Positions 1 to 14,397 are shown, counted from the first letter of the stretch. The stretch is 63,126 nucleotides of DNA from Brachionus koreanus (GCA_016987375.1 PJRA01000048.1:1035178-1098303), one strand, 5' to 3'. A program made the numbers and translations. Notes: generated by a model not told the origin, from the sequence alone.

Positions 1-56
1 TTTCAGAAAATTAAAAACACTCTCTCAAATTATTTGGTAAATAAAAATAAAATTTT
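1..56. mobile_element. Truncated copy of palindromic MITE family (window edge)
   Basis: The first ~56 bases match, with few differences, the interior of the palindromic element at 15163-15354 (the segment around 15225-15275). Only the inner part is present because the window begins inside it, and similarity stops near base 56. It is therefore a third copy of the family also seen at 51613-51796. Confidence 0.6.
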
Positions 57-1531
57 TCATTTAAATATAAATGATAAAAATTAAAAATATTCTAAAATCT
101 AGAAAATAAATAGAAAATAAAAGCACTTGGCTATAGCATTCGCCTAGCCTGTTTGCAGACCATAAGCAATATTATAAAAGAGTAAATTTTTAATAATTAT
201 TTTTAAATAAGCTGATTGATTTTGATTTTCATTCTTCACCTTCATATATTACATAGAATCACAAACATAGTTCTAAATAGACCGGCACATCTTGTACATG
301 TCTCAATATTGACACACAAGAACCAACGAGGAAGCAAATATTTACAGTGGTAAAGGCTTTAAAAAACAAAAACTTCAAGTGTTGTCAAATTTCGGAAGAA
401 ATGTTGAAGGTGGATCTAGGAACCTCAGTAGATATGTTATACAACCTGTTCAGAAAAATTGATTGATTTATCGTACACTATTTAAAAAAAATAAAAAATA
501 AACAATCTGAATTATCCTGGTCTTCCAATTTTTTAACACTAGAAGCACCAAACGAGTCATTTTGACTTTGAAAAATTTTTAAATCCTCATATCTTTTGAA
601 TGGATTTTTCAAATAAATATATCTTTTTTGAATTATGAATATTTTACAATTTTCTCTAAAAAATGATATTAATCATTATATAAAATTATTATGGTTTTTT
701 ATAAAATATTTTTGAATTAAAAAAACATGAAAAAATACTTGGTGCTTTTAGAGTTTAATAAATCAAACTTAAACTTTGGTTGATTATTTTTTTTAATTAA
801 ATCAAATAATTAGAATTTTAAGCTTAGAAATAAAATGTAATAAATATGTTATCTCTAGACAAGTAGAATGCCTTTTTAATTCCAAGCAATAAAGTATTAG
901 AAATTTCGATATAGCCTTATCTTACTAATCAAATAATTTTGTTAAATTATTAATAGTTCGTATTTATTTATGGCCTTTTAGGATCTTTTAAAATTATCGC
1001 CAAACAATTTTTGATATGCCAAAAGAATTCTTAATTAAGAAAAATCACTTAAAATAGATTTGTTTTTGTTTTTTTTTCAAATAGATTTAAGGTTTTAGTC
1101 AAAGAATAAAATAATCTAGGATTTATTTATAAAAATGTTACTAAAAATTTTGGAATAAATTTAAAATAAAAATCTTCTGCGACATATGTACCAATTTTAA
1201 TAGTCACTTTTCTATTTGAAAAATACCTAAATATTATCAATTCTTTACTAAGTATGATTAAGAAGATGTTGAGAGAAAGAGAAAGTTAAAACAAGTATTC
1301 AACGATTACTCATACAATATATAGAATTTCATAATCTAAAGTTAGTTTTTTTTTATAACCATCTATTACTTGTTAGATATCAAGATTTTCTTTTTCTCTT
1401 TAAAATTTTTAAAATTTAACTTAAACGCGTTCAATCATTTATCTTAAGTTAAATATTTGTTAGAAAAATTGACGATTTTCTCAATTCAAAATTCTTATTC
1501 TAACACGTAGTCAATTTATAGATTAAAAAAA
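57..1531. other. AT-rich intergenic DNA upstream of tetraspanin
   Basis: No gene is supported. Around 325-470 (+) a short open stretch contains residues such as ISEEMLKVDLGTSV, which loosely resembles the helix-turn-helix part of Tc1-like transposases; this is a weak guess. The rest is A/T-rich sequence without readable structure. Confidence 0.4.
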
Positions 1532-2286
1532 ATGAGCTCGTACGGCAAGTGTATTAAATACTCTTTAATTATCATTAACTCTGCAATTTGTGTCAGTGGT
1601 CTGGTTATGTTGATAGCTGGTGCTGTCACTCAAACCAAAATAAATAACCAAAAAATGGCCACTACGGTCGGTGGCTATTCGTTGCAAGCTGGTAAATTAT
1701 TTTAAAAAAAAACATTTTATTTCAAGTTAATTTATATTTTTCAGGTTCTATTTTGTGTATAATATTTGGTATTTTTGTTTTCTTATTGGGAATTTTGGGA
1801 GCCTTCTCAACAATCAAAGGTCGCCAAGGCTTGCTTAATCTATACTCTGGTATAATGTCATTAATATTTTTGATTCAGTTTATTACTGGAGCAGTAGCTC
1901 TTGGAGTCAAAAATAGCTCCAATTTCGACAGCTATGTTGATAAAGTTTTCGCTCATCAGATCAGATTTAATTCGTCTCATCCGAATGAGAGAGATTTTTA
2001 TCAAATTTATTTCAAATGTTGTGGCTGGAATGGTGTTGGAGACTATGCTTGGCCCAATAACACTATTATTGCAGTAGAAAGTTGTTGCATTGAGAAAAAC
2101 TGTAATGTTTCACAAATAAATGAATTGTATCCAAGTCCTTGTATTTCAAAATTAATCGGAGCATCCAGAAGTATTATAGAAGTGGCTGGAACAATTCTTT
2201 TGGTTTTTGCATTCTTTAATTTGACCAGCATTGTTTTGTCTATTCTTTTATCCAGACAAATCAAAGCTGGATACCAATATCAGTAA
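1532..2286 (+). CDS. Tetraspanin, two exons
   Basis: Exons 1532-1691 and 1745-2286 join through a 53-bp GT/AG intron (phase 1) to a 233-residue protein, the normal length for tetraspanins, four-pass membrane organisers that build microdomains with partner proteins. The start MSSYGKCIKY precedes TM1 (about residues 12-32); TM2 and TM3 lie at about 55-75 and 85-107, and TM4 near 200-225. The large extracellular loop has the family signature CCG (145-147) plus CC (167-168), C173 and C186, six cysteines for three disulfides. Several N-x-S/T sites in the loop may be glycosylated. The subtype cannot be named from sequence alone. AATAAA lies 41 bp after the stop. Confidence 0.93.
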
Positions 2287-2326
2287 TTTTTTTTTCAGTT
2301 GAATTACTCTTTAAATTTTAGTTTTA

Positions 2327-2332
2327 AATAAA
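2327..2332 (+). promoter_or_regulatory. Poly(A) signal of tetraspanin gene
   Basis: AATAAA located 41 bp downstream of the tetraspanin stop codon. Such hexamers are common by chance in this AT-rich DNA, so position is the main support. Confidence 0.45.
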
Positions 2333-5300
2333 TTTTTTTGTCTCATAAGTAAAAGCTTTTTTTTGCTTTAATTTGATAAATTGGTTTAAAACAGTTCAAG
2401 ATTTAAGATAAAATAAATTAAATAGAATATGAAAAAAATCTATGATTATTAATTTAAAATTTTGATAAAATTATTGATTATTTTTTTGTACCAAACATTT
2501 TTTTCGTGAATTTTTAATTAAAAATATTTTTCAAAAATTAAATTAGCTCTCCTGAGTGATGATTTTTTTTAAGAAAAATTTACTATCTTCATAATTCATT
2601 AAAAATTCTTTTAAATATTTTAAAAAGATTTTTTAAAATTAGTCAAATGATTTTTTTGGTGATATTTGATCATTAATAGTTTAAGACTCTAATTTTATAA
2701 ACAATGTTTTTCTTAAATGTTTCCTTTCAAATCACGCCTTTAACCGTACCTTTTATAGTAACTAAAAGATTATTTAATAAGGATTAAAATAATAAATAGA
2801 TTTAATTTCGAAGTTTTCATAGAGTCAAAAATGATCTTTCTTGGGTTTTTATCGCTATAACTTTATGGTTGATGAATGTATCCGAATCAAATTTTGTTTT
2901 TCTGATCTAGATAAAATGTTTATATAATATTGATTCATAAAGGAAAAAGTAAAAAGATTTAAAATTTTGATTTAAATTTAACAATGTTTTTCTTTTTCAA
3001 AAAAATAATTGATTTTATTAATTTTTACAAAAATTTCAATTATAAACATTGAAAATTTTATTTAAACAAGAGATTTAAAAAAAAAGGAATATTAAAAAAT
3101 TTTGATCCAAGTTACTTTGTATTGTTCTTTTTACAAATAAAAAGACTATTTAATTATTATTAATTTTAAAAAATTTTTCTAGCAATCTTCTTGACTCTCT
3201 CTCTTTATTTGTATTAAACTAAAATCTTGCAGATTTTATTATCGCTCTTGCTGACTTTCTATATTTGAAATTTTATTTTAAAATAGAAATAAAGGTTATT
3301 TTAATAAATTAATTTTTAATTTTGGTTTTTAAAATTAATTCTGACTACATTTACGATTAACAAATGGAAACTTATTGACCAATTTTTAAACTTATTGGCC
3401 AAAATTTTTATGCTTTGTTTTAATCTTCCGCGCTCTTTTTAAAATTAGTACTTCACTGCAATCTACAAATAGTCAGGTGAGTCCATTAACGATTCGGTCT
3501 TAAACATGAATGTTTATTGAATTATTGAAAAACAGTTTTTAAAAATCTCTCGATCAAACGTGGAGTTAAATCAATTTTTGAAGAATAATATTCAGAAATA
3601 GATTTACCAATTTAAATGTCCAATATTACAAATTTCTTATATATTATTTTAATTTTAATTAAATTTTTTTGATTAATTTTTTAAATATTTCAAGCTTTTG
3701 CAAAAAAAGTTCATTAATTGATTAATTCTTAATTATCACTATTTCGTTATTTTAATTTAAAAATATTATGGATAGCTTTGTTCAAAAAAAAAAGATTTTT
3801 CGATTTTGATGTTATACCAATGTTTATTTATCAAATAAATGAAGTGTTAATCAGTTAGCTATGATAAGGACACAAGCCTTTAGATTAATTTTGATATTAA
3901 TTTGAAAAATATTTAATATTTTTTTCTTAAATTCATAAAATATTAAAAAATAAAATTTAGAAAAAGCAGAATTTTTAATAAAAATTGTAAATTTAATTGA
4001 AAAAAGTCTTCAAAAAATCTAATTGAATGGGTAAAATCATCAATTTTTTTGAATAGGTTATTAAAATTTTAATTGAAAGAGATTGTGTTCAGTTTGTTCA
4101 AGCAACGAGTCTAGCAGTACTTATATTTACTATATTTATTTACTAATTAAACACATTAGTAGATCTAGTGCACACACTAAAATGTATGGGATCTATTCTT
4201 GCTAAATCTTCTTAAAAAATCCACTGTAAATCGCATCAATTAAAACTAAAAAAGACAAGATTAAAAAATTAATTTTATCGAAAATTAATTTATATAATTT
4301 TTAATTAAAGTCACTAAAGTGAAAAAAAAAATTTTAAGCTCGATTTAGAAGAATTTATTTCATTTATTTTTTTAATGACTTCAGCCTATTTTAAAAGACA
4401 TTTGGCTGAGAAAGAAAGGTCTAAGATCCAATTCCAAACCATCAGTGAATGATTTAGTGAATGTAGGTATTTTACTTTTAAGTGTGGGTACCTAATTCCT
4501 AACGGTTTTTAATTTGTTTAATTCACCAAAATGGTTAAATATATTTTTATTTTTGAATTTTTCTGACTTTTTTAATCAATAAAAACTGTTTTTCGATAAA
4601 AAAAAAATGTAAAAAAACATATTGTCTATTAGTAAGAGTTTAAAATGCAAATCTTTTTCGTAAATAACCCTCTAGCTTAAGGGACTGTCACCCATTAATA
4701 AATGTCAATCAAATCAAAACGATTTATTATTTAAAAAAAAACTCTCAATTTGATAGTGGCTTTTATAACAGAGTGTTTTCCAATAAAGGATGATTTTTTG
4801 ACCAAAAAAAATCAATTATTAAAGAATAAAATTTATTAAAGTTTGATTCATCAAACTAGCCATATTCTCTAGTCCTAAATTTAAATATTTTTTCCGATTT
4901 AGTAAAAAATATTTTAACAATATTTGAGGTTTAAGATAGTCAAAAAATGGTATTTTGATCTTTTTTTTTCAACGAATAGGATAGGGCACAAAATTACATG
5001 AAATATTTGTTAGTTTGCTTTTTTTTTATTGAAACCGTGATGACCAGCTTAGGAATGATTAAAAATTAATGATTCAGTTGAACTTGAATGGATTAGCATT
5101 TGTACAAAAAAATATGAACAAAGCCTAGGTGAATTATGTTGTTTATTTGATAGACATGATCAACCATTTACCTAGTTGTATTTAGATTGAAATCGATAGT
5201 TTTGAAAACAAGAATCGAAAACAAAGGTCATATATTAGCAATTACGGCCAATTTGTTCTTATTATTTATGTGTTTATGTGCATTTGTAGAGATTTTTTGT

Positions 5301-8300
5301 TGGTATTTTATGCTTATATCAATAAAGGTAAAAAATCAATAATTAAAATTAAGAAGCAAAAATTTAGATGTCTCTTTTTTTTTAAAGGGGAAAATAAATG
5401 TTCTAAATATTAAAAAAAGTCTACTCGTTAATTTTTGTTTCAAAAATATCATTTTTTTTTAGTAAGGAATTTTTTTGGCTTCAATAAAACCTAATTGCTT
5501 CGCATAAGTACTGACCGATTTAAATTGTGGATTAGAATCTAAAAAAAACTGAAATTTCACGACTTCATTCTAAAATCCACTTATAAAAAAAATAAGTTTT
5601 CATCAAATATTTTTTCAAGGCTTTAGAATCAACTAGTGCAGTCGCTTTAGAGAATCATTCTTTCCAGGTACTTAAAAATTCTTTTAAATCAAATTCCGAG
5701 AAGTTACAGATATTTAAATTCAAAATTATTTACTAGTTAAAATTTACAGTGACTTCTTTTCGGAAAAATTTTGTTTTACATCCAGTAAGACAAATAAAAA
5801 TGCATCGCAATATTTTAGCAAACCTTTTTTTTTAATTTTAAAATAAATTCGTTAATTTTCTGCTCAAATATTTTAAAAAAAATGGAATAAAATTAAAATC
5901 TAGGCCAAGAGATTGCGTATTTAGGAGGGTATGGTGTACAAAATTTTGAAATAAAAAAAAATTGGCCAAATTTTGTAAATATTTTTTCCAAAATTGAATC
6001 GAGCAGTAAATTAAACAACTTGAGTTTTTTATTATATAAAAACTTTTATTTTTAATTTTTTTGGGTATAAATTTTTTTTCTAAATTTTTCATTCATTTTT
6101 TATTTTTCAGCTTGTGAATAAAATTGAATTTGTTAAAATATTCATCCAAGCATTTTAATTTAAAAAAAGACAAGACTAAGTGAAGCACAAGAAAAAGTGT
6201 CGCTGGCATAGCCATTGTGTAAGCCAGGCAATAATTATTTAGCAAAAAATAATTAAAACCAAAATTGGCTTTGTGTGCTTGGATACTTGGGTGAATAATC
6301 TAAAAGTGTATAATTACAAAAGCCTTAAAAAGGCAGACACGTTGTTTAAAAAAAAACACTTGAAAATTTTCTAAAGCGTTTGGCAAAGAAATTCATAAAG
6401 GTAATTTAAATATTTAACCTGATTTAAGAATAAAATTTAGTTTTAAATTTAAAGGTAATTGTTGCTCGTTTCTTTAAAGTGATTCATTTAACTAGTTTAT
6501 TATTTTTTTCTAGTTTCCATAACAAATTGCACAATTAATAAATGCAATTATTGTAAGATTTAATCACTTATGGCCCGAGCTTAGAAACAACAGTGGTATC
6601 TAGTTCTAATTTAGGATAATCTTATTTTCGAATAAGTAATCCCTTTAAAAATCTTGTCTAGTTTTGTCCAACTCGGTGGTTTTTGATCTAAAGGTTAACA
6701 ATTTCTTTTCAAAAAGCAAATTTGATAAATCTTGACTTTTAATTTTTTTTTTGAATATTATTCAAATTGAATTATTTTTTTTTAACAAAGCCTTGATTTA
6801 AAATGGGTTTTTATAAGCTTTTTTGTTCGGTAAAAAAGAAACATAATTTTTTGTTTTAGCATAGACTCAATATAAATTTTGAAGTTGTCTTGAAAAATAA
6901 AAATTTAAAGACCTACCTCACATCACAGTTTTACTTTTCTCGTTTTTTTTTTCTTTCAAATACTAGCTATCTAATATTTAAACAGTTCTTAAAAGAAATT
7001 TTAGTTTTTCGGATTTTTTAAAAAAATTAACAATTAAAAAAAATTAAATTAATGCTAAAAAATCTGGAATTTTGAATCAAAAATATGTTAGGAAATTTTT
7101 CCATTTTATTTTAAAAAATATAAATTATTTTCTTTTATTAATTCAAATTTTTATTATGAAATTAACTTAAAATTTGAGCAAAATATTTTATTTTTTCTAT
7201 TTTTTTTTTAAATTTAAAAAACATATAGAATAAGCATCTTTAAAATTTTATTAAACTAAATCATCTATGGCTTCTTTTCAAATTTCGATATAACTATCTT
7301 TTATTCAAGATAAAATTAATTACTCGCTCAAGATCAGTTGTTTTTTTTTAAGTTTTTATTTTGTAGAGTAGCAATAAAAATAGATGTAAAAGGCACAAAA
7401 AGTGGTTTTCAAACCAACTGTTTCTATTCTTTCACTTTTTTTTTTGTGTTAAATAGTCACAAAGATTATAAATTTTAGTTTAGTTTATTGAATAAATATA
7501 AATGGCATAGTAGATGACATACACCGCTGTTTAGAGTATTATATCAGTGAATTACTGCACATATATAATCTTTTTTTTTTAAATTGAATTAAATGAATAA
7601 GAAAAATAAATTGAATTAAAAAATGAGGGTTTTTAAGTCGAATGTATTGTAATGGTATTTTGGACTGTTTGACATCTTATTATGTGTCTTTTGATTCCTA
7701 TTTTTGCCTCGATTATTTTGTTGAAAGTTGGCCATTTGTTTTTATTTTGGCTAATTTTACTCCTATTTTCTCTAGTGCGGTATTAGGTCTAATTATAATT
7801 TCTAAATATACTTAAAAAATTTTGGAAATAAAAAGGCTTATTAAAAGTGGCTCTTTACTTTCATTACTTAAGGACTTTTTATTTTTTCAAGACTAAGAAA
7901 CTAATGAAAATTTGTTGCTGGTCCTATTTTTTTTAATAATGTACTAGAGCAATTTTATTGAAAAAAAAAATGAAAAATAGTTTTTTTTGGTATAAAAATT
8001 TTGATTTTTAATGATTTATGGTTTAATTAGAAATTTGGATAGCTGATTGATTGAACGACTTTAGCAATTAATTAGAAAAGTCTAAGAAAAAAAAGCACTG
8101 GGCTTTTGTTTTACAGACTTAAACGGTCAATAATCTTGAAGAATAATAAACCAGCTCAATTAAAGCAAGATCAAATAAATTAGAAAAATTCTAATGGATC
8201 AAATTTAGTCTTAACTTAATAATGTTAAAAATTTGAATTTAAATTGTTTTTTGTATCAAATGTCAGATACGTTTCATGTTACTTTTAATGAGGCTTTTAG

Positions 8301-8911
8301 TAAACACAATTTAGAAAACAAAACTTTAATTAAATTTGTATCAATAAAATTTCCTTAATAGATTTTCTGGTCGGCTAGAGATGAACGATTGTGAAAAATC
8401 AGTAAGAGTTAAATTAGTTTTTTTTTTCTAAATTGAACGAAACTATCTTTATTAAAAAAAATTTAATTATTTTTTTTTCTGACCATTTTAATTAAATTTT
8501 TTTTTTATTTTCTAATCAAAAATATCCAAGATTTCAATTTGAATCCATTATTCGGCCTGAACACAAACAGTAACTATAACAAAAATCTAAATAAATTATA
8601 ATATTTTTTTGCAATCAAGCAAGCAACTAACAAAAAAAATCAATTTTTTTTCCACTCATTCTTGAAATAAATTTCAAATGATGAATTTTTTTAACGACCT
8701 TCTTGGGCGTTTAATTTGACGCAAAAAAATTTACACCCAGTTCTTAATAAGAACAAATATTTACTCGGATTTTTTATTCTTTCTTTTTTTTTCATTTTTT
8801 AGATTTAAAATGTTTAGCCTAGATCACAAATATTGAGATTTTTAGCCCCATTGATCGAAAGATACACCTTTTAATATTTTATCTGTGTAAATAGTTGGAC
8901 ATTGAATAAAA
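2333..8911. other. Long intergenic region without recognised genes
   Basis: About 6.6 kb of A/T-rich sequence with poly-A and poly-T runs and no convincing ORF on either strand. The only assigned structure is a copy of a dispersed repeat at about 7477-7610. Open stretches such as 5838-6092 (-) are low-complexity Lys/Phe/Asn translations and are not called. Confidence 0.5.
7477..7610 (+). repeat. Dispersed repeat family R1, copy 1
   Basis: This starts with AGTTTAGTTTATTGAATAAA and continues through a block containing GTAGATGACATACACCG and GTGAATTACT, ending near AAATTGAATTAAATGA. The same order of blocks recurs at 45371-45580; only the 5' part is at 11787-11836 and only the 3' part at 30804-31095. 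It looks like a short non-autonomous mobile element of unknown class. Confidence 0.6.
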
Positions 8912-11900
8912 ATGCTTATAAATGATAAATCAATACTAATGAATAGCAAAAAATTATCGCAATCATCGAACAATGTGGCAAATCCAGTGGTGATCATACC
9001 TAATCAGTCGAATCTACTAATCGATGACTTGTTGAACAACAATAGCTTGCTGGATAATGGTAACAAAATTGAGCAGGAAATGAGCGAGATAAAATACATG
9101 AAAGGCTATGTTAACGTGCTAAGAGAAAGGTTCACGCGCAAGTCGCTCGGCACCGACGCCGAGTCTTATCAGGATAGACAGAAGGGCCGTGTTCTGGCCA
9201 GTTCTAATTCCGAGGGCTATAGACGCAGATCGGTGTCACCCTTCGTCTCTACTACGTCTCAGTTAAATCATTCAAACCCTGGAAAGTTAGCGTCCAAAGA
9301 AAACAAGCAGTTTGCTTCGCAAGACGACTTGCGTAGCCCCAGAGCTCAGGGCCAAAAGTTTGTCAGCAAAAATTTGTCTCATTCCAATCTGTTAGACGAC
9401 AATCAGTCCGTAATTAAATGCACTTATTTAAATGAAATCAATCAAGACGAACTACCTAAACCGAATTTTGTCTCTTCGGTCAAAAATTTGTTCGAAAAAC
9501 AAATCAAAAATGAAAATCTCGCTCATTTTGCTAATCATCAAAATGAAAAAAAGGAAAAAAATAGTCCTAATAAACAGTTATTAATAGTCTCTAATCAGCA
9601 AGCGGAGAGTTTGGTCGAAAAACTCAAGCAAAATGGAGCTGTTGTCTACCAGCATGATACCAGTTCACCAAACAATCAACGTAAGTTGAAGTTTTCTATA
9701 TTTTTTTATCTAAGCTGTTATCTTTGATTGTCTACAAATTTTTGAATATTCTAAATTTAAAAAATAAGTGTTTTTTTTTTGTTTAATTTTTCAAGGATGG
9801 ATATTCGATAAATACAGCTCTATGATTTAAATTTAAGTGTCATGATTTGCATTTAAATGCTAATTGATCATTAACAATCTTTGTTTAAAAGCGAAATTAA
9901 AAAATTTCTTTTACTATACAATTTTAAAAAGAATAAAAAAACCATTTTGGCCTTTGTATTTTAAATAATGTTAATTGTTTTATTTTATCTTGGATTATTT
10001 AAATTAATAAAGATTTGTTTTTTCATAAATTCTGACTACATAAACTCTTGCTAAAAATTAAATTATCTTTTTTATTTCGAAACCCAACTATTTTCAATAT
10101 ACCCGAGTTAAGACATTTTTTTTTTCAAATCATTAATAACAAAAAATTTTTTTTTAATTTTTGATTAATTAAATATTTAAAATTTTTTTAAGAAGTAAAT
10201 TTATCAATTTTTGAAATATCTTTGTTAGAAATGTTTTTTTTTCAAAAATGAATTCTAAGATTAAATCTTAATATAGGTATAAATGACTAAAAGCACATTT
10301 TTAGTATTAAATAGCAACGTAACACTTTTTTGCTTTTAAATTATTTAAAAAAACCTTAAATCTCTATTAATATTTGATCTTAAATTTTTGGGTCTTTTAA
10401 TCAAATTTTTTGTTTTTAATAAAAAATTTATTGTAAAATATATTTACAAATATTAAAAAAGATATTTAAAAAATAATCCATGTTTTTAGATCATGATTTT
10501 TAAAATGGTTTGGATAAAAAAATTTCTATAGAAAAAAATATTAGCATTTTTTCTACTTCTCAAATTAGTTTCATATGCTTATGCTGATCAATTGGTTTGA
10601 GTGACCACTCACTTGAATCAAAAGTCAATTTACTATTGACAATTTGGGTTCTTCAATTTCACTCATCTCTCTGCTTAGATTGACTGACATTTTTTACATT
10701 CATTGATATCTTTTTCAATTATATTTTCAAGATTTAAAAATTTGATGCTTCGAAATTAACTTGTCAATGGAAAATTTGACTATATCATGGACCGCTTTTT
10801 TTTCTGAAATAATTTTTTCTTTTCGATTTCTTTCAGTTGTTTCTTAGATTTTGGTTATCAATAAATTTAAATATTTTATTTTGGGAATTCATTTTATTGT
10901 GGTTGATATTATTTAAAATAAATTTTTTTTATTATTAAAATATGATAAAAATTTCCTAAAATTTTGAATAAATAAATTTTGAGAGTAAAATTTGTGATCG
11001 TGGAATTGACAAGACCCAATTTTTTTATTAAAATAAAATGACTTGTGTGTATTCAACTATTTTTGTTTAATAAAACTGTCAAATTTTTTATTTAAAATTA
11101 AGTGCCATAAATTTTATTAATGATTCTTTCGAAAAAAGCAAGATTGTGTAGCTTTTTAATAAAAAAAAAACTAGAATTTATTTAATTTAATTTCAAAATT
11201 AATTATAATTCAAATAAATTATCAAGTTTTTTACGGTTATTTAAATAAAATAATTTAAAAAAAAGGTATCGGTATGGGTTTTTACGGAAAAATTAAGAGT
11301 ACAATTTATGTATCAGATTTTGATAGTTTTAACTGACTGTATAGTTACAAATAAATTTTGACTAATAAATGACTACCTCTATGACTCTTTATTAATTCGA
11401 ATTATTAGATTAGTATTCAGGTACGATTAGATTAATTGTATTTTTTAGACATATGTTTTATATACTGCCTAGTTTCACGAGTTAGCTTTTAACATAAATT
11501 TTAAAAAAGAAAAATTTTATTTAATTGAAATAAATAGGTCATATAGATCTTTAATCAAATTTTCTACTTTGTCTTTGGTTCACTCAGTTTTATTCGTATT
11601 AAAAAAATTCGATGAAAATAAAAGAAAATTTTCTTTTAATATTCTATTTGATAGATTTTAAATTAGAAGAGATAAGATATTTGTGATGATTAAAAAGAAA
11701 AGTGAAGAAAAGAGTTTGTTTTTTGTTTGAATTTATTTTTGATTCAATAGCATCAAAAATAATTAACTATTTTAAACTAAATTTTTGTTTAGTTTAGTTT
11801 ATTGAATAAATTTAAATGACATAGTAGATGACATATTTTTCGACAAATATGGTCGATTCATTTTTTAGAGCTTAGAAATCTTAAGACTTTGTAAAAATGT

Positions 11901-14397
11901 GAATAAAAGTTGGTTGCATTTTAAAAAAAAATCTATCAATTTTTCAAAACTAAGATTTTTCAATGCTATGTATGTTCGTTCTTTAATCAAACGCTGCATT
12001 TATAAGTACTGAGCTCCCAAATGTCACGGTTTATTTCAAAAATATGAATTGAGTAAACATATGCAATAAATTCATCAAAACAATCACAAAATTCTGATTC
12101 ACATTTCTACTTCATTATTAAGATGAAATGTAAAACTTGTTTCCAATTCTGGTAACTCGTTTATCAAGTCTTTGCCAGTTGTACGCATGCGTCCAATCTT
12201 TTATTTTTTGAAATAGTTGGTTTTAAATCAAACTCTTAATAATTTGATTTTATTTTTTTCAAACAACTGGTTATAACTAAGTCATTGAATGACAATCTTG
12301 GAGAATAATTTTTGAATACACTATACGCGATTTAAATTTTGCTAAATTTGCAGAGTTTTACTATAATTTTCTCAATAAAGCAACTATAAATAAAAATTTT
12401 TGATTTTTTTTTAACATATTATAAAAATCCAAAATTCATCCAATTAAAAAAAATTACTTTTTTGGCTAAAAAAGCTAAAATTTTTTTGTTAAAAATGAAT
12501 GTTATAAATTTAAAAAAAAATAAGAAAAATTTGAGCCTTTTCATTCATTTTTTCTTTTGTTTAGTAAAATGAAACAAGCTTTATAAACATGTCCGTATTT
12601 TTTAAAAAATATTTTACATAGTTATTTTAGTTCAATCAATTTTGTCAACACAATTATATTGTTTTATTTTCTTAAAATTTTTAAGGTCAAAATTAAAAAG
12701 TAAATTTAAATTTTTTAAAATATATTGTTGAAACAACTTCAAGTTTTGATTTAAATTTTTACGTTGTAAAGCAACAATTTTTAAAGCTGTTTCTATAGTT
12801 TTTTAAATGGACTAGTGTAAATTAAAGTTTTGTTTGAAAAAAAAAGGATTAATAAATTAGCAATTAAATAGAAAACCTTGGTTAGGTGCTTAACAAAAAT
12901 TGTTAGGTAACTTGGTTATTTACAATAGCATGGGTATTACATAAAATTAGAGGACTTAAACGCGAATCATAAATCCTATGTTTACACGACTTTAAAGGCA
13001 TTTGCGACTTTTGATCATTTTTGCTACCTAGTGTTTTCAAATATTTAATCATTGTCCAACAAAAAAAAAGAAAAAAGAATAATAATTTTTTCCCTCTTAA
13101 AGAGACAATTTGTGATACAGAGTTTGCTCAAACAGAACTAAAAGCTTCAGAGAGCTCAGAATCGGCCAAAAAAGACTGCAAACCAGCCAAAACCCATTCA
13201 AAAAAGCATTTGTCAAACGCCACTAATTTAAATCTAAGTCCAAGCGCGCATCCGCCCAGCAACGGACTCGACAAAGAAAACAAGAGTTTAAATTCAATAA
13301 GTGAAGATTCTGGCTCAGTACTCTCGTTCAAAGAACGCAAAGAGCTTTTCTCAAAAAAGCAACAAACTTCCAATTCAGTTAATCACAATTACCACTCGTC
13401 CTCGCATCAAGTAGTCAACAGTAAACGCTTCAAAACCGAATATTCCTACTCGACTCCAATCGAACAAGAGCCCAAGTGCAACAGTATTTCGAATGATATA
13501 ACAAACGCCAATTCAAACAACAATAACAGTGTGTCGCCAGTCGAATCGGCACAGAATGATTCGGATCGATTAGAAACATTTACAGCGGACAAAATTCTCG
13601 AACAACAAAAACAAAAGCTTAAATCAAAATCAAGTGTCAAAATGAAAACCTATTACGGTGGCCAAGAAGTCAAAGATTTAAAGTCTCTAAATCTTTGCTT
13701 TGTGACGCCCAGTCAAAATGACAAGCCGATGCAAATAAATCCAGTACATCAGCCCACTCGTGTAGTGCAAGCACAGTCGTCTCCGGCAGCCAATTGCTCT
13801 TCTCTAGAATATTTTAAATTTGAATTTATTGGTGCCGGTGTCAAATTGGACAAGTCTATTCTAATTGTAAATAATCAGAGCACGCACATACAACTTAAGA
13901 GCAAGAAAAATGCCTCTTTAAAAGTTAATTTTACCGAAGAGCCACAAACGTATGAATATCCGTCATTTGAGTATGTGCTTAAAGAAATGGGCTTCGATCC
14001 GCTTGCCGAAGAGGACGACGAATCGAACAATCAGACAGAAACAGAAAGTCAGTCGTCCTCAACGTCTAGTTTGAGCCAATTTTTGCCCGGTAGATTTAGC
14101 TTTGATGATGATCCAGGTATTGAAGTAGACAACGTTAGTGATGTGCTATCAACTAATATTTTTGATAGTAATCCGACTAATTTTACCAAATTGAGCTCTG
14201 GTTTTAACAACTTTAAGCCGTCGTGGCACAGAAACTATGAACTGGGCTCAATGGAACATCTGAATTTAAAATCGGACGGAGGACGAAATTCGGTCGAGAC
14301 CAGCAGCAGTGAGTCGTTGACTAATGACATTTTGCCTTCCAAGGACGATGAACTTAAAAAATGGAGCTCGGACATGGACTCGAATATTTTATTTTAA
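8912..14397 (+). CDS. Disordered protein with RVxF-like motif; possibly taperin/phostensin-like
   Basis: Two exons, 8912-9680 and 13103-14397, join at a consensus GTAAGT donor and a TTAAAG acceptor with matching phase 1, giving 687 residues; the intron is 3.4 kb and I cannot exclude further small exons in it. An in-frame TGA four codons upstream supports the start. The protein is rich in Ser, Asn, Gln and charged residues, with no membrane segment. Visible elements are a KPNFVSSVKNLFEKQ helix in exon 1, FKERKELFSKK near residue 332, KVNF at 530-533 (an RVxF-type PP1-docking consensus) followed by a YEYPSFEYVL block, then an acidic Ser-rich tail. RVxF followed by a YEYPS-like block recalls my impression of PP1-binding taperin/phostensin proteins; this is an inference. 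Codon use is less A/T-biased than the flanks, as expected for a real gene. Confidence 0.75.
9681..13102 (+). other. Large intron of the RVxF-motif gene
   Basis: A 3.4-kb intron between phase-matched splice sites (donor GTAAGT at 9681, acceptor AAG ending at 13102). It holds one partial R1 repeat (11787-11836) and otherwise A/T-rich sequence without recognisable coding potential. Confidence 0.65.
11787..11836 (+). repeat. Dispersed repeat family R1, partial copy 2
   Basis: This contains the R1 head AGTTTAGTTTATTGAATAAA and the following block with ATAGTAGATGACATA, then similarity stops. It lies in the intron of the 8912-14397 gene. Confidence 0.6.

Noticed and set aside
5838..6092. Minus-strand ORF of 84 codons
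   Set aside because: Lys/Phe/Asn-rich translation of A/T-rich DNA with no motif, splice context or neighbour support.
13128..13640. Two minus-strand ORFs opposite the second exon of the RVxF-motif gene
   Set aside because: Antisense shadows of a long, better-supported plus-strand exon with phase-matched splice site.
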